Shown here: positions 53,656-61,303 of the stretch, one piece after another
Layout: every line of letters starts with the position of its first letter
How positions within the stretch are numbered: position 1 is the first letter of the stretch
Origin: Teichococcus vastitatis
GTDB lineage: Bacteria; Pseudomonadota; Alphaproteobacteria; Acetobacterales; Acetobacteraceae
Assembly: GCF_003604215.1 (NCBI RefSeq)
Contig: NZ_QXGS01000011.1
Coordinates: forward strand, 39,853-103,852
Direction: 5' to 3'
Length of the DNA: 64,000 bases
Notes under the pieces: model-generated
Told to the model about the DNA's origin: nothing
Database searches by the model: none
The model's input: only the letters and a program-made list of their open reading frames with translations
Translations under genes and position numbers: made by a program

Positions 53656-54034
53656 GCGTGTGCCTCTTCTCGACCGCACATCGTAACAGTGGCCAAGAGG
53701 GGTGCCTAGATAGTAGCAGCGAACTCTACAGAGCAGAGTTGCTGTCGGGATGCTGCATCAAAAAGGGCAATGAGGAAGGGTGAAGCCGTGGTTTTTAATT
53801 CACAGTTCGCAGATGTGAGTTTGGTTTTGGAAACGAGACCGAGATGACCTAGGGCGAACAACTCTAGCATCATGAGCCTGCATGTCAGCCGAAGACTGCG
53901 TGGCCTACAGGAATGTGTGCGTGAGTATCGCAATGAGGATGTCCTAGTGTGACTGTGTCGGCTTGAGATACTTCTTGCTCTTTGATTGCTGCGACACTTC
54001 GCTGAGCGAGTGATGCAGTTGATGGAGTGAGCAA
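53656..54034. other. gap before recombinase gene
   Basis: 379 nt without a convincing gene. Short open frames exist here (for example a 75-codon leftward frame at 53706-53933), but none has a credible start or composition. The last 60 nt hold the leader of the recombinase gene. No promoter or palindrome stood out. Confidence 0.4.
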
Positions 54035-54592
54035 GTGAAAATCGGGTATGCGCGTGTTAGCACGCAAGGTCAGGACGCAGGCTTTGAGGACCAGCACGCG
54101 GAGTTGCGTGCTGCTGGGTGCAGCAACGTAGTGGGTGAGAAGGCCAGTGCAGTTGGCCACCGTCCCATGTTCGACAGCTTGCTTGCGTCGCTGAAGCCCT
54201 CAGACGTTCTCGTAGTGACGAAGATGGATCGGCTTGCACGTAGTACGGAGGAACTGCTCAGGGTTGTCGCTGACCTCGACAGACGCTCTGTGGGGCTGAT
54301 CATTCTCAGCATGGGTGGGCAGCAGATCGATAGCCGCACGGCTACTGGCAAGTTCATGCTGACAGTATTGGGCGCAGTGGCCGAGATGGAGCGCAGCATG
54401 ATCGTTGAACGGCAGCGCGCAGGCATTGCCAAGGCTCAAGCGGAAGGGAAGTACAAGGGTCGTGCTCCCACTGCGCGCAACCAGCTGGACCGCATTCGGG
54501 AGTTGAAGGAGGGCGGTATGTCAGTGGTGGGTATAGCGGCTGAGCTGGGCATCAACAGGGCCACAGTGCATAGGCTGATGCGGGTCAGCTAG
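54035..54592 (+). CDS. small serine recombinase (resolvase/invertase family)
   Basis: 185 aa. The catalytic domain starts MKIGYARVSTQGQD (Ser9) with KMDRLARST; the E-helix is GKFMLTVLGAVAEMERSMI; the C-terminal helix-turn-helix is GGMSVVGIAAELGINRATVHRLM. It is probably a DNA invertase or resolvase. Within a phage it could switch fibre genes or resolve dimers, but no paired crossover sites were found by eye. It lies in the accessory region between two membrane-protein genes. Confidence 0.92.
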   Translation: MKIGYARVSTQGQDAGFEDQHAELRAAGCSNVVGEKASAVGHRPMFDSLLASLKPSDVLVVTKMDRLARSTEELLRVVADLDRRSVGLIILSMGGQQIDSRTATGKFMLTVLGAVAEMERSMIVERQRAGIAKAQAEGKYKGRAPTARNQLDRIRELKEGGMSVVGIAAELGINRATVHRLMRVS

Positions 54593-54908
54593 GGTCACAG
54601 AGCGTCACACAGGGCTGTAGGGCAACAGAGCGCTATCCACGTAGCGCTCTTCCTGTCTGTGCCCTCTGCGGGCTTCTGAGGGCAGGAGTACTGAGGCGAT
54701 TTTCAGGAGTGAGTGGAGAGGTGGAGGAGAAGGGTGGATCATGCATTTCTCTTCTTGTGAGTGGCATTTCTCCGTTGTGTTGCAGGGGCCAGTGGTATTT
54801 CGGCTGTCTAGGTGTGTGACTGTGTCTCTCTGCGGTGTGCCTGATCTCTTTCAGCCGTGCGGTGTTTCCACAGCACGAGACATCGTCTTCTGATCTCTCA
54901 ACAGCCAA
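54593..54908. other. gap after recombinase gene
   Basis: 316 nt. It contains the terminator at 54627-54650; nothing else recognisable. A 91-codon leftward open frame here has no credible protein character. Confidence 0.4.
54627..54650 (+). terminator. terminator after recombinase
   Basis: AGAGCGCTA (54627-54635), 6-nt loop, TAGCGCTCT (54642-54650), then TCCTGTCTGT. Perfect 9-bp stem 35 nt after the stop. Confidence 0.7.
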
Positions 54909-55598
54909 TCAAGTCTTCCTTTTCGGTGATGGCCTGTCGGGCACGAAGATGAAATCGCCTCCGTGTCGCGAGAGCATCAGTAGCGTGGCACTAAGGTTTG
55001 CAGTGTCGCGTAGCATGTCGGACATGTATGGGGCATGTCCGCTGCGTGCATGGATGTTCACTATGAACTCTTCGTTGGTCAGATCTATGCAACTGGCTGA
55101 GTATGTCTGCATCTTGGCAATCACGCGAATGAGGTGATCACACGTCCGATCGCGGAACAGATGAAAGCTGCCATTGTGTGCGACCAGCGCTTGGATCTGC
55201 TTTTGAACCTTGGGGTGCAACCACTGCTTCGCGACTAGATAGGAGACGTGGTACGAGCTGTCACTACTCTTGAGCTGTCGCGCCATGTCCCTCATGACAT
55301 CCACGAGCGCTTTGGTCTGCTGGTACAATGCGGGTGAAAGGGCACGGGCGCGCTTGTGGTACTCGGCCCGCTGTGCCGTGTCGCGTTTCCATTCTTGCCA
55401 GCTGCTCCAGACCAGAGCAGTAAACACCGCCGCTGCGGTCCAGTAGGCCGCCATGGCATCCATGAGATCCGCTTGCTCCACCAGCAAGCCAACTGTCACA
55501 GCCGTGGCGGACACCGAGATCAGATACGCCCAAAGTACTTCGGTGGGTGTGGGGACGTGAAGCCAACTGCGCAAGTACCTGGCGATGATCAGCAGCAC
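54909..55598 (-). CDS. two-TM membrane protein with cytosolic helical domain (B)
   Basis: 229 aa from the GTG at 55598, chosen because AAGAGG lies 8 nt upstream; an in-frame GTG at 55634 is possible. Membrane helices are at about residues 20-45 and 52-70 (LISVSATAVTVGLLVEQ, then YWTAAAVFTALVWSS), followed by a charged junction (EWKRDTAQRAEYHKR) and a 140-residue helical domain. It has the same layout as the 53035 protein, on the other side of the recombinase gene. Function unknown. Confidence 0.6.
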   Translation of the reverse strand: MLLIIARYLRSWLHVPTPTEVLWAYLISVSATAVTVGLLVEQADLMDAMAAYWTAAAVFTALVWSSWQEWKRDTAQRAEYHKRARALSPALYQQTKALVDVMRDMARQLKSSDSSYHVSYLVAKQWLHPKVQKQIQALVAHNGSFHLFRDRTCDHLIRVIAKMQTYSASCIDLTNEEFIVNIHARSGHAPYMSDMLRDTANLSATLLMLSRHGGDFIFVPDRPSPKRKT

Positions 55599-55740
55599 GC
55601 GCGAACCTCTTGTTCCGTTACACAAGAGTATCACTAACTCTGACGGGTGACTAGTTGGAGGTCAGATGGCTCTGCTCAGCTTGAGCAGCATGACTGCCAG
55701 ACGGCTCGCTGCACGTGATGCAGCCTGCGTCTGTAGTTGT

Positions 55741-55779
55741 CCAGTTAAGCCTCCCGGAGACGAAGCAAGGCTTAACTGG
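55741..55779. repeat. 11-bp perfect inverted repeat
   Basis: CCAGTTAAGCC (55741-55751) and GGCTTAACTGG (55769-55779) with a 17-nt spacer. It lies between the start of the 54909 gene and the end of the haloperoxidase-like gene. No T tract, so operator or recombination site rather than terminator. Confidence 0.55.
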
Positions 55780-55848
55780 TGAGGCGCGAATACGTCGGCT
55801 GAAGCTCAGGCTGCTGCGGGTTCTTGTTGCGCAGGTCTAATGCGGCTT

Positions 55849-57195
55849 TCAGGTGGTGCCGAGGATTCTGAGCAGAGGCAGCCCACGCTTGGGTTGCGGC
55901 GCTACTTTGTCATGCGTCTCGTTGCCAGCACATGGCGTGCGATCTGTTGGAATATCATCGGGTGGCGTGGGCAGTTGATCTGACATGCATTCGACGTCTG
56001 GGTCAGGGAGGTTCGGTTTGGTGTAGGCCTTGATACAGTCTTTCTGTAGCTGAGCGATGACTGCTTCGGCGGCAGCGCGACCGATCTTCTGGCCAGCCAA
56101 GTGATCGAAGTGCCAATGCACGCCTGCCCACATGCGCGCTTCGCCAATGTTGTTCGCAAGCCGACGTAGCTCAGCGGCAATCCATATCGGGTTCTCAATG
56201 TCCTTCGTGTCAAATTTGCCTTGCCGATCTTTGAGCTTGTCTGCTCGGTCGAAAATCACAGCATCTTCCATGTTGCGTGTTTCGTCAGGACAGAAGAGGT
56301 ATTCGAGAAGCCAGCTGGCGGCTGCACTGTAAGTGCTGTGGCCGGAGGGCCATGCCGGGTGGCGTGGCGTGCCGGGAGAAGGGCAGGGAAATGGGCGAGG
56401 TGAGGTGTTCACTTCGTGACCCTCGGGATCCACAATGGTGTCGTACAGCACAGTGAATGTGTTTGCGGCTGTCTTGGCTGAATCATCCTTGCTGTCGGCA
56501 CGCTTGGCCTCGGCGGCCGCATACTCCGATGGACGCAGCAAGCGGCTTTGCGTGGCATCGAGCCATTTGTAGTGCCACGCGGCACTGAGAGCCGCGTATA
56601 TGGCCATGTCCAATGCCATCCACATTCGTGCCTGCCGTGGCGGAGAGATATCAATTCGCCCGAACAGCAGCCAGTTCATCGCGTGGCGATGGTATAGTCC
56701 TGGTGTTTCGTTCTCGAACAATCGCGCTAGTTCTTGCCCTTCTTTCACGAGTGTCGTGGGAGACAGAATGCGCAGATGCTGCTCGTTCACATTGCCTATA
56801 CTGTATTCGGTGTGCTCTTCGATGTCGATGATGGCTCCAAAGGGAACTGATTGTAGGTGGAGGAAGCGGCTAAGTGGTGTCAGATCAAAGCGCTGCTGCT
56901 CATCTCCAGCGGCATTCGGGGCTTGATAAGAGACGTGGGTGGGATAGGCGTCGGAAGAGCGTGCCTCTTGTAAAGCTATCAAGATGGCAAACTGCGCAGC
57001 AAGATCATCGTAATTCTGCGGGAAGTCAGCGTTCGTGAGCTTGAATCTGCTGTCGCCACCTATGATGTTTTGAATGTCGCTGAGCGACGGCAGACACAGG
57101 CTCCGTTCAGTTAGCCAATGTCCTGCTGTTGGCTCGACTTGATTTCCAGGCAGTTCATACCGCAGGGCGCCTTGTGCGCCTGACGCTGCGTCCAT
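55849..57195 (-). CDS. vanadium-dependent haloperoxidase/PAP2-family protein
   Basis: 448 aa. PAP2 motif 2 is PSGHSTYSAA (His286); motif 3 is ARMWAGVHWHFDHLAG, with Arg354 and His360 spaced six apart, as in vanadium chloroperoxidase (R490 and H496, GVHW). Upstream WHYKWLDATQSRLLRP offers the Lys and Arg of motif 1. No signal peptide is apparent. Family members either oxidise halides with vanadate or act as acid phosphatases; which one applies is not clear from sequence. Monocistronic cargo gene in the prophage accessory region; SD GAGGATG. Confidence 0.85.
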   Translation of the reverse strand: MDAASGAQGALRYELPGNQVEPTAGHWLTERSLCLPSLSDIQNIIGGDSRFKLTNADFPQNYDDLAAQFAILIALQEARSSDAYPTHVSYQAPNAAGDEQQRFDLTPLSRFLHLQSVPFGAIIDIEEHTEYSIGNVNEQHLRILSPTTLVKEGQELARLFENETPGLYHRHAMNWLLFGRIDISPPRQARMWMALDMAIYAALSAAWHYKWLDATQSRLLRPSEYAAAEAKRADSKDDSAKTAANTFTVLYDTIVDPEGHEVNTSPRPFPCPSPGTPRHPAWPSGHSTYSAAASWLLEYLFCPDETRNMEDAVIFDRADKLKDRQGKFDTKDIENPIWIAAELRRLANNIGEARMWAGVHWHFDHLAGQKIGRAAAEAVIAQLQKDCIKAYTKPNLPDPDVECMSDQLPTPPDDIPTDRTPCAGNETHDKVAPQPKRGLPLLRILGTT

Positions 57196-57231
57196 ATTGG
57201 CATCCTCGTTTTGGTTGACGGCAAATCAGTG

Positions 57232-57237
57232 TATAAT
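57232..57237 (+). promoter_or_regulatory. isolated TATAAT
   Basis: A perfect -10 hexamer in the 298-nt gap between the haloperoxidase-like gene and 57494. TTGACG lies only 11 nt upstream, too close for a standard promoter. A rightward frame behind it (57247-57396, about 49 aa) may be a small gene but is unproven. Confidence 0.25.
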
Positions 57238-57493
57238 CGAAATGGAACAATGCCACATGGATTTTGGTGTTTAGGCGATGGTGACGAATTTGTGTTGGAA
57301 AGCCTCACTTGCTTCCAGCGTTGTGCTTTCAAAGCTGGGCTGGCTCCTAGTGGTGAGGCGGCCGGGCACTTGTGGTGGATCGGCCTGAGCAAGTGATGCT
57401 GAGCGGGTCTGCGCGGGTCACACAGCGCGTTTCGATCTCGCGGCTGTAGTGCGTACCATGAGGGGCGTATTGCCCCTCTCTGCCTGCGAGTAG

Positions 57494-58174
57494 TCATCGC
57501 GTGCGGGCGCCTCCACGGCGGCTTCTGAGGTCCATGGCCTGCTCCAAACTCTCGCCATCACGCAAGCGGCGGTGCAGTGTGTCTGCCTTGACGCCGATAC
57601 TCTCGGCCCATTCACGCACTGTGGCAGTCTTGCCCTGGTACGTGATGGAGCGACCATGGCGGTTGCCCCTGTGAGGTTTGCTGTAAGAGGGGCAGCGCTT
57701 GGAAGTGAGGGCTTGCTCAATGGGCATGCACCTCAGGCGATGGAGCATGTTGCCGTAGCTGTAGCCTAACCGATCTGCCCAAGCCTTGCCGGACATCACT
57801 AGGCCATTGTGCGCGAACATCGCGGCGTGGCGTCCTGGCCCGCTTTGCTCTTCCACCGGATAAGCGTCCCATAGGGGTTCTGCGGGCACCGTACAGGGCG
57901 TTTCAGGCTCAACACTGTCCCGGCTTAGGGGATTGGCTTTAGGAGCCTTGTAGGGCGTCTGTGGCTCGGGACAGGGCTGCTGTGCGGACAGTGGGCTGCG
58001 CTGTTGGGCCAGCTGCTCACGGAGGGCCTGGTACTCGGCCTGATAGTGCTCTCTGCCCTGCTGGGTCAGCGGCCAGTGATGGACCGTGATCTTGCCTTTG
58101 GCTCGTTCAGTGAGGGGGCTGAGCCGATAGAGGCCTTCGACGGGTGGGGCGAGGATGGTGAATGGGCTGGTCAT
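57494..58174 (-). CDS. DNA-binding protein with tandem HTH-like repeats
   Basis: 226 aa. After an N-terminal domain (VEGLYRLSPLTERAKGKI) and a Pro-rich linker come two related units: GKAWADRLGYSYGNMLHRLR followed by EQALT, and TVREWAESIGVKADTLHRRL followed by LEQAMD. This W-x4-G-x3-TLxxRL pattern is a phage helix-turn-helix repeat also seen attached to homing endonucleases. No nuclease motif is present. Possible regulator of prophage B. SD AAGGAG. Confidence 0.65.
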   Translation of the reverse strand: MTSPFTILAPPVEGLYRLSPLTERAKGKITVHHWPLTQQGREHYQAEYQALREQLAQQRSPLSAQQPCPEPQTPYKAPKANPLSRDSVEPETPCTVPAEPLWDAYPVEEQSGPGRHAAMFAHNGLVMSGKAWADRLGYSYGNMLHRLRCMPIEQALTSKRCPSYSKPHRGNRHGRSITYQGKTATVREWAESIGVKADTLHRRLRDGESLEQAMDLRSRRGGARTR

Positions 58175-58247
58175 TGCGTGCGGGTTCTCCTTCTCAGCCT
58201 ACTTACCGCCGCATGAGGCCAGCTTGAGCTTGAGGGGTGGCCAAAGG

Positions 58248-58276
58248 AGAACCCCATGACCGCAGGGGGCCATGGG
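58248..58276 (-). terminator. hairpin after 58346 gene
   Basis: ACCCCATG followed by CATGGGGT across an 11-12 nt loop, between the stop of the 58346 gene and the start of 57494, both leftward. A similar AACCCCATGCC hairpin follows the 60975 gene. Confidence 0.45.
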
Positions 58277-58342
58277 GTCTGAAGTGCTGGTGCCATTGAG
58301 ATTGAGCAGCCAATGGATTGGAGGACCTTGCACTCTCAGTGG

Positions 58343-58348
58343 TATTTA
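58343..58348 (-). promoter_or_regulatory. TAAATA motif downstream of 58346 stop
   Basis: Minus strand CGAATAAATACCACT, overlapping the stop codon of the 58346 gene. The next leftward gene starts 170 nt on, beyond a hairpin. Confidence 0.3.
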
Positions 58349-58915
58349 TTCGTCGGCCAGTGGGGGCAGAGCTGCAAGCTGGGTAAACATCTTGCGCATC
58401 TCGACCTGTACCAAGCAGCGCACCAACTCCACCATCTGCGGGTTGAGCACTAGGTCATCCACGGAAGGATCTTCGTCTTCCATGGTGGCAAATGCCTGGG
58501 CAATCTCATCCGGTGTGGCGTTCTTGGTAGTCTCTGCAAGCAGGCGCTTGGCGCTGGGTAGTAGGATGGGCTCGGGCATATTGCGCACAATGGCCGGTGT
58601 TGTCGGTGTGCGGGTCACGACACCACCAAGGCGGTGGTTCGTGATGTTTGTCGGAACAGTGCTGCCAAAGCGCTCATTGTCTGTGTCACTGTCGTCGCTG
58701 TTCACGTAGTCCTTGAACCACTGCGGCACTGCGACCTTCTTGAGCTTCTTATTGAACTTGAGCGCGCGTGCTGCCCATAGCTTGAGATTGGGGCCGAGAT
58801 AGAAGCCTTCTGCGCCGTACTTGTCGAAGCGGTTGAGGATCTCTTGTGCGCGATCCTGGTACTGCTCGTCGGTGACTTCTACGAGCTTGACGAGGAAGTT
58901 TCTGATTCCAGACAT
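58346..58915 (-). CDS. hypothetical phage protein
   Basis: 189 aa from the ATG at 58915 (MSGIRNFLVKLVEVTDEQYQDR), with GAAAGGA upstream; an in-frame start at 59002 has no SD. Helical N-terminal half (LWAARALKFNKKLKKVAVPQW), an S/T/N/P-rich linker, and a helical C-terminus (DEIAQAFATMEDEDPSVDDL). Function not recognised. Confidence 0.65.
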   Translation of the reverse strand: MSGIRNFLVKLVEVTDEQYQDRAQEILNRFDKYGAEGFYLGPNLKLWAARALKFNKKLKKVAVPQWFKDYVNSDDSDTDNERFGSTVPTNITNHRLGGVVTRTPTTPAIVRNMPEPILLPSAKRLLAETTKNATPDEIAQAFATMEDEDPSVDDLVLNPQMVELVRCLVQVEMRKMFTQLAALPPLADE

Positions 58916-58989
58916 CTTGCGTGTCCTTTCATGAACGAATGAATTTAGGAATGAATGACTTGGGCAGCGCTTTCTCTGTCTGCCATTGG

Positions 58990-58995
58990 TATTTA
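58990..58995 (-). promoter_or_regulatory. TAAATA motif upstream of 58346 gene
   Basis: Minus strand AAGGTAAATACCAATG, 74 nt before the chosen ATG at 58915. Confidence 0.4.
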
Positions 58996-59224
58996 CCTTC
59001 ATGCGTCTGAGGTTCTATGCGCAGTTAATGCACTCAGTGACAGCGTCTACGATGCCCTGTGAGCGCCTGTGTGATTGGCTGCTATACAGTTGGCTCTCGG
59101 TGCATGAGCTGCCCTGTGTGACCCGCGCAGGGCATCTGTGGGCGTGTTTGCAGGGCGCGTGTGCTGCTGGATTTCGTACGCGCGCCACGTCACTCACCCT
59201 GCCAATTCCTCTCAAGAACCAGGA

Positions 59225-59431
59225 GTGGCAGAAGGCCACGACCACAGCCAATGACCCACACATCTGACAACCCAGGAGTGACGAAGTCACGACACCTGAG
59301 GAGTGGCAAAGCCACGACAGATGAGCACAAGCGAAGCGTTGAAAGGGCGAAGCCCTGACGAGCTGAAAGCGACGTGTTCGCCTGAGGCGTGCCACGAAAG
59401 TGGCGCAGCCAGGCGAAAGACGATTCGTCTT
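59225..59431 (+). repeat. array of mini-hairpins with GAA-type loops
   Basis: Successive small stems: GTGGC/GCCAC (59225-59239), GTGAC-gaa-GTCAC (59278-59290), GTGGC-aaa-GCCAC (59303-59315), CAAGC-gaa-GC(G)TTG (near 59328-59341), AGGGC-gaa-GCCCT (59344-59356), CGCC-tga-GGCG (59379-59389), GCCAC-gaaa-GTGGC (59391-59404), AAGACG-att-CGTCTT (about 59417-59431). Several are followed by GAC. Purpose unknown. Confidence 0.65.
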
Positions 59432-59465
59432 GTGTTTCTTCTTTCAGGGGAAAGTGGGTGGTCCT

Positions 59466-59486
59466 ATCTACTTCTACGAAGTAGAT
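59466..59486. repeat. 9-bp inverted repeat
   Basis: ATCTACTTC (59466-59474), tac, GAAGTAGAT (59478-59486): perfect arms. It abuts the first of two 12-nt direct repeats. Confidence 0.6.
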
Positions 59487-59553
59487 GGGATCAGCCAATT
59501 ACTTCTGAGAGAGGAAAGCCAAGTCAATCAAGAAGAGTCATATGGGATCAGCC
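59485..59553 (+). repeat. direct repeat ATGGGATCAGCC, two copies
   Basis: Copies at 59485-59496 and 59542-59553, each followed by (A/T)ATTAC. Possibly a protein-binding site pair. Confidence 0.6.
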
Positions 59554-59657
59554 TATTACCTGTTTTCTTGTGTCACGTCGGATGAATATTGAGAAAGCCA
59601 GCTGAGCCCAGCTACAACGAACTCAGACGCAGGGTGCAGCGAAATGACGCTGCTAGA

Positions 59658-59663
59658 TAAATA
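59658..59663 (+). promoter_or_regulatory. TAAATA motif, rightward
   Basis: CTAGATAAATAGATG on the plus strand, about 95 nt before the terminator at 59758. It could start a small RNA or the rightward operon beginning at 59824. Confidence 0.4.
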
Positions 59664-59669
59664 GATGTG

Positions 59670-59796
59670 TAGATCGGAGAGACAGGCTTCCAACAACTCG
59701 TCTCAGATACAGTTTTCCAGCAGTCACTGACCCCGGCCAGGGTTCGATTGTTTGGTAAGCCCGGTGCGATTTGGAAGCCCGCACCGGGCTTTTTCT
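59670..59796 (+). ncRNA. candidate phage small RNA
   Basis: The stretch between the TAAATA motif at 59658 and the terminator ending at 59796 has no coding frame. It contains GGGTTCGATTG, which looks like a tRNA T-loop, but the flanking stem does not pair properly, so it is not called a tRNA. About 125 nt if transcribed. Confidence 0.3.
59758..59796 (+). terminator. rho-independent terminator before 59824
   Basis: AGCCCGGTGCG (59758-59768) and CGCACCGGGCT (59780-59790), loop 11 nt, followed by TTTTCTTTT. Perfect 11-bp stem with a strong T tract. Confidence 0.9.
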
Positions 59797-59823
59797 TTTC
59801 TCTAACACGAGGGCTTCCACCCC

Positions 59824-60597
59824 ATGAAGACATACACACCCGAAGACGTCGTCGCATTCCTCACCGGCCGCTATGAAGCAGCCCGTCGGTATCAGACCGG
59901 CAAAGGCGTCGATTTCCAGCTGACACTGTCCCAGTATCTCAGCCTCTACACCTCCTTCCGTCGAAACACACTGCTCAAGCACCTCAACAAGCGTGGGCTG
60001 AATGCCTTCGCCAAGATGTTCCGCGATCCAGAGACAGGCTTGGTTCTCACATGGAAGACCGGCAAGCCGGCTGCTGTGATGACGGTCAATGACGTGCAGA
60101 TCATGACCCGCAAGCAGAGCATCAAGAACGCCCAGTTCAAAAAGGGCGACAGGCATAGCGAGAAGACCAAAGCTCGTCAGTCACTAGTGAAGACCGGCAT
60201 CGCTTGCTCACGTGAGAAGGCCGACAAGATTGCAAAGACGCTCACTGGCACAAAGGACTCAGACGAGACGCGCGAGAAGAAGCGCTTGAAGGCGCAGGAG
60301 CGTTGGGCACGCGTGCGCGCGCAGAAGGTCGCAATGCAGCAGACTGCACAGACCGAGAAGCTAGAAGCCGCAATCGTTGAGAACGCAGTACAGCAGGCCG
60401 AGCAGCCAGTTGCTAACGCCACCCCGGACAACAGCGCGGAACAGGTGCTAGCCCGCATCAAAGACATCAAGCTGGCTCACGAAACTCATCCGGCCATGAA
60501 GATCATCGCAGACATCAAATCACATAAAGACGACCTGGATGTGTTCGCATTAGTGAAGCGACAGGCAGCAATGTTCAGAGAGGCAGACGCATCATGA
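59824..60597 (+). CDS. phage protein with NUMOD3-like DNA-binding motifs
   Basis: 257 aa. N-terminal helical domain (YTPEDVVAFLTGRYEAARRY, then LSLYTSFRRNTLLKHLNKRG). The middle has GDRHSEKTKARQSLVKTG and DSDETREKKRLKAQERW, similar to NUMOD3 motifs of homing endonucleases that contact DNA. The C-terminus is a charged coiled coil. No GIY-YIG or HNH nuclease is present. First gene of the rightward cluster; overlaps the next gene by ATGA. Confidence 0.65.
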   Translation: MKTYTPEDVVAFLTGRYEAARRYQTGKGVDFQLTLSQYLSLYTSFRRNTLLKHLNKRGLNAFAKMFRDPETGLVLTWKTGKPAAVMTVNDVQIMTRKQSIKNAQFKKGDRHSEKTKARQSLVKTGIACSREKADKIAKTLTGTKDSDETREKKRLKAQERWARVRAQKVAMQQTAQTEKLEAAIVENAVQQAEQPVANATPDNSAEQVLARIKDIKLAHETHPAMKIIADIKSHKDDLDVFALVKRQAAMFREADAS

Positions 60598-60932
60598 AGA
60601 ACAACAAGGTGAATCAGGAAGTTCGTGTTCGCATCGAAATGCGTGATCTCTCAATCCGATGCCGGATGAGGGAGGAGTTCATTACCACCCTCCAAGGACT
60701 GATCATGCGGGGCAATCTCCAGAAGATCAGAGCGCTTGCGGGCATGGAGCATTACGAGGAATGCGATACGCTACAGAGTATGAGGCAGGATCTTAGGAAG
60801 CAACACGATCAGCTCAGTGAACTTCAAACCGCGGAGCAGAAGCGTTTGGTGCTGTTGAATGCTGTCGTGGAGGAGCACGAGAAGAAGGGCACCGACATAC
60901 TCATAGCTAGAATGACACACGGCATCGACTAA
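60594..60932 (+). CDS. hypothetical phage protein
   Basis: 112 aa, charged, helical (QDLRKQHDQLSELQTAEQKRL forms a coiled coil). Start overlaps the previous stop. No domain recognised. Confidence 0.65.
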   Translation: MKNNKVNQEVRVRIEMRDLSIRCRMREEFITTLQGLIMRGNLQKIRALAGMEHYEECDTLQSMRQDLRKQHDQLSELQTAEQKRLVLLNAVVEEHEKKGTDILIARMTHGID

Positions 60933-60974
60933 CAGTCGCACAAACAACAAGAACACCGTCAAGGAGTCACATCA

Positions 60975-61244
60975 ATGAAGCAGACGCTTAGCCAGCGCCT
61001 ACGCACCGAGTTGCCCTATGCAATCTACAAGCTGGAGGATGGCTCGGAACTCATGGTCAATCGCAACTACCACAAGATCCTACTGCGAACAGGCAATGTG
61101 GTGGAGCAACATTCGAGACCAGTGCAGCTAACACCAGCGATGCACGGCACACACTTCTACGATGACGGCAACCCACCGTGGGAATGCAAGAAGAGCCGAA
61201 AGGCATGCGAAGCCAAGCTACGTGAGTGGCAGGCGTTCGGCTGA
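60975..61244 (+). CDS. hypothetical phage protein
   Basis: 89 aa, MKQTLSQRLRTELPYAIYKLE, beta-type middle (ELMVNRNYHKILLRTGN) and basic end. SD AAGGAGT upstream. Function unknown. Confidence 0.65.
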   Translation: MKQTLSQRLRTELPYAIYKLEDGSELMVNRNYHKILLRTGNVVEQHSRPVQLTPAMHGTHFYDDGNPPWECKKSRKACEAKLREWQAFG

Positions 61245-61252
61245 CAAAGAAG

Positions 61253-61283
61253 AACCCCATGCCATAGTGAGGGCATAGGGTTC
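61253..61283 (+). terminator. hairpin after 60975 gene
   Basis: AACCCCATGCC and GGCATAGGGTT pair with one mismatch around a 7-nt loop, 8 nt after the stop. No clear T tract. Confidence 0.5.
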
Positions 61284-61303
61284 ATCCACCTTTAGGAGTC
61301 GTC

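Larger units (their letters stand above)
58996..59823. other. long region without genes
   Basis: About 830 nt with no convincing gene. 58996-59215: nothing recognisable. 59218-59431: mini-hairpin array. 59466-59486: 9-bp hairpin. 59485 and 59542: 12-nt direct repeats. 59658-59800: possible small RNA unit (TAAATA motif to terminator). Short open frames on both strands follow the palindromic repeats and are not credible. Confidence 0.6.

Noticed and set aside
53706-53933. 75-codon leftward frame
   Set aside because: No ribosome binding site, no protein-like pattern, no conserved neighbour overlap.
54035-54592. Fibre-switching invertible segment for the small recombinase
   Set aside because: No pair of hix/gix-like 26-bp inverted sites was found around the fibre genes by eye.
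57211-57396. 61-codon rightward frame behind TATAAT
   Set aside because: Protein-like in parts (PHGFWCLGDGDEF) but no SD and no standard -35; left as a note only.
59218-59560. CRISPR array reading of the repeated hairpins
   Set aside because: Units vary in sequence and spacing, are too short, and no cas gene is in the window.
59190-59585. Small open frames on both strands containing PIYF-EVD-like peptides
   Set aside because: They arise from the palindromic DNA; the two strands give similar peptides and there is no SD.
59730-59756. T-loop-like GGGTTCGATTG before a terminator
   Set aside because: The closing G-C pair of the T stem is missing and no acceptor or anticodon stems fit, so not a tRNA.
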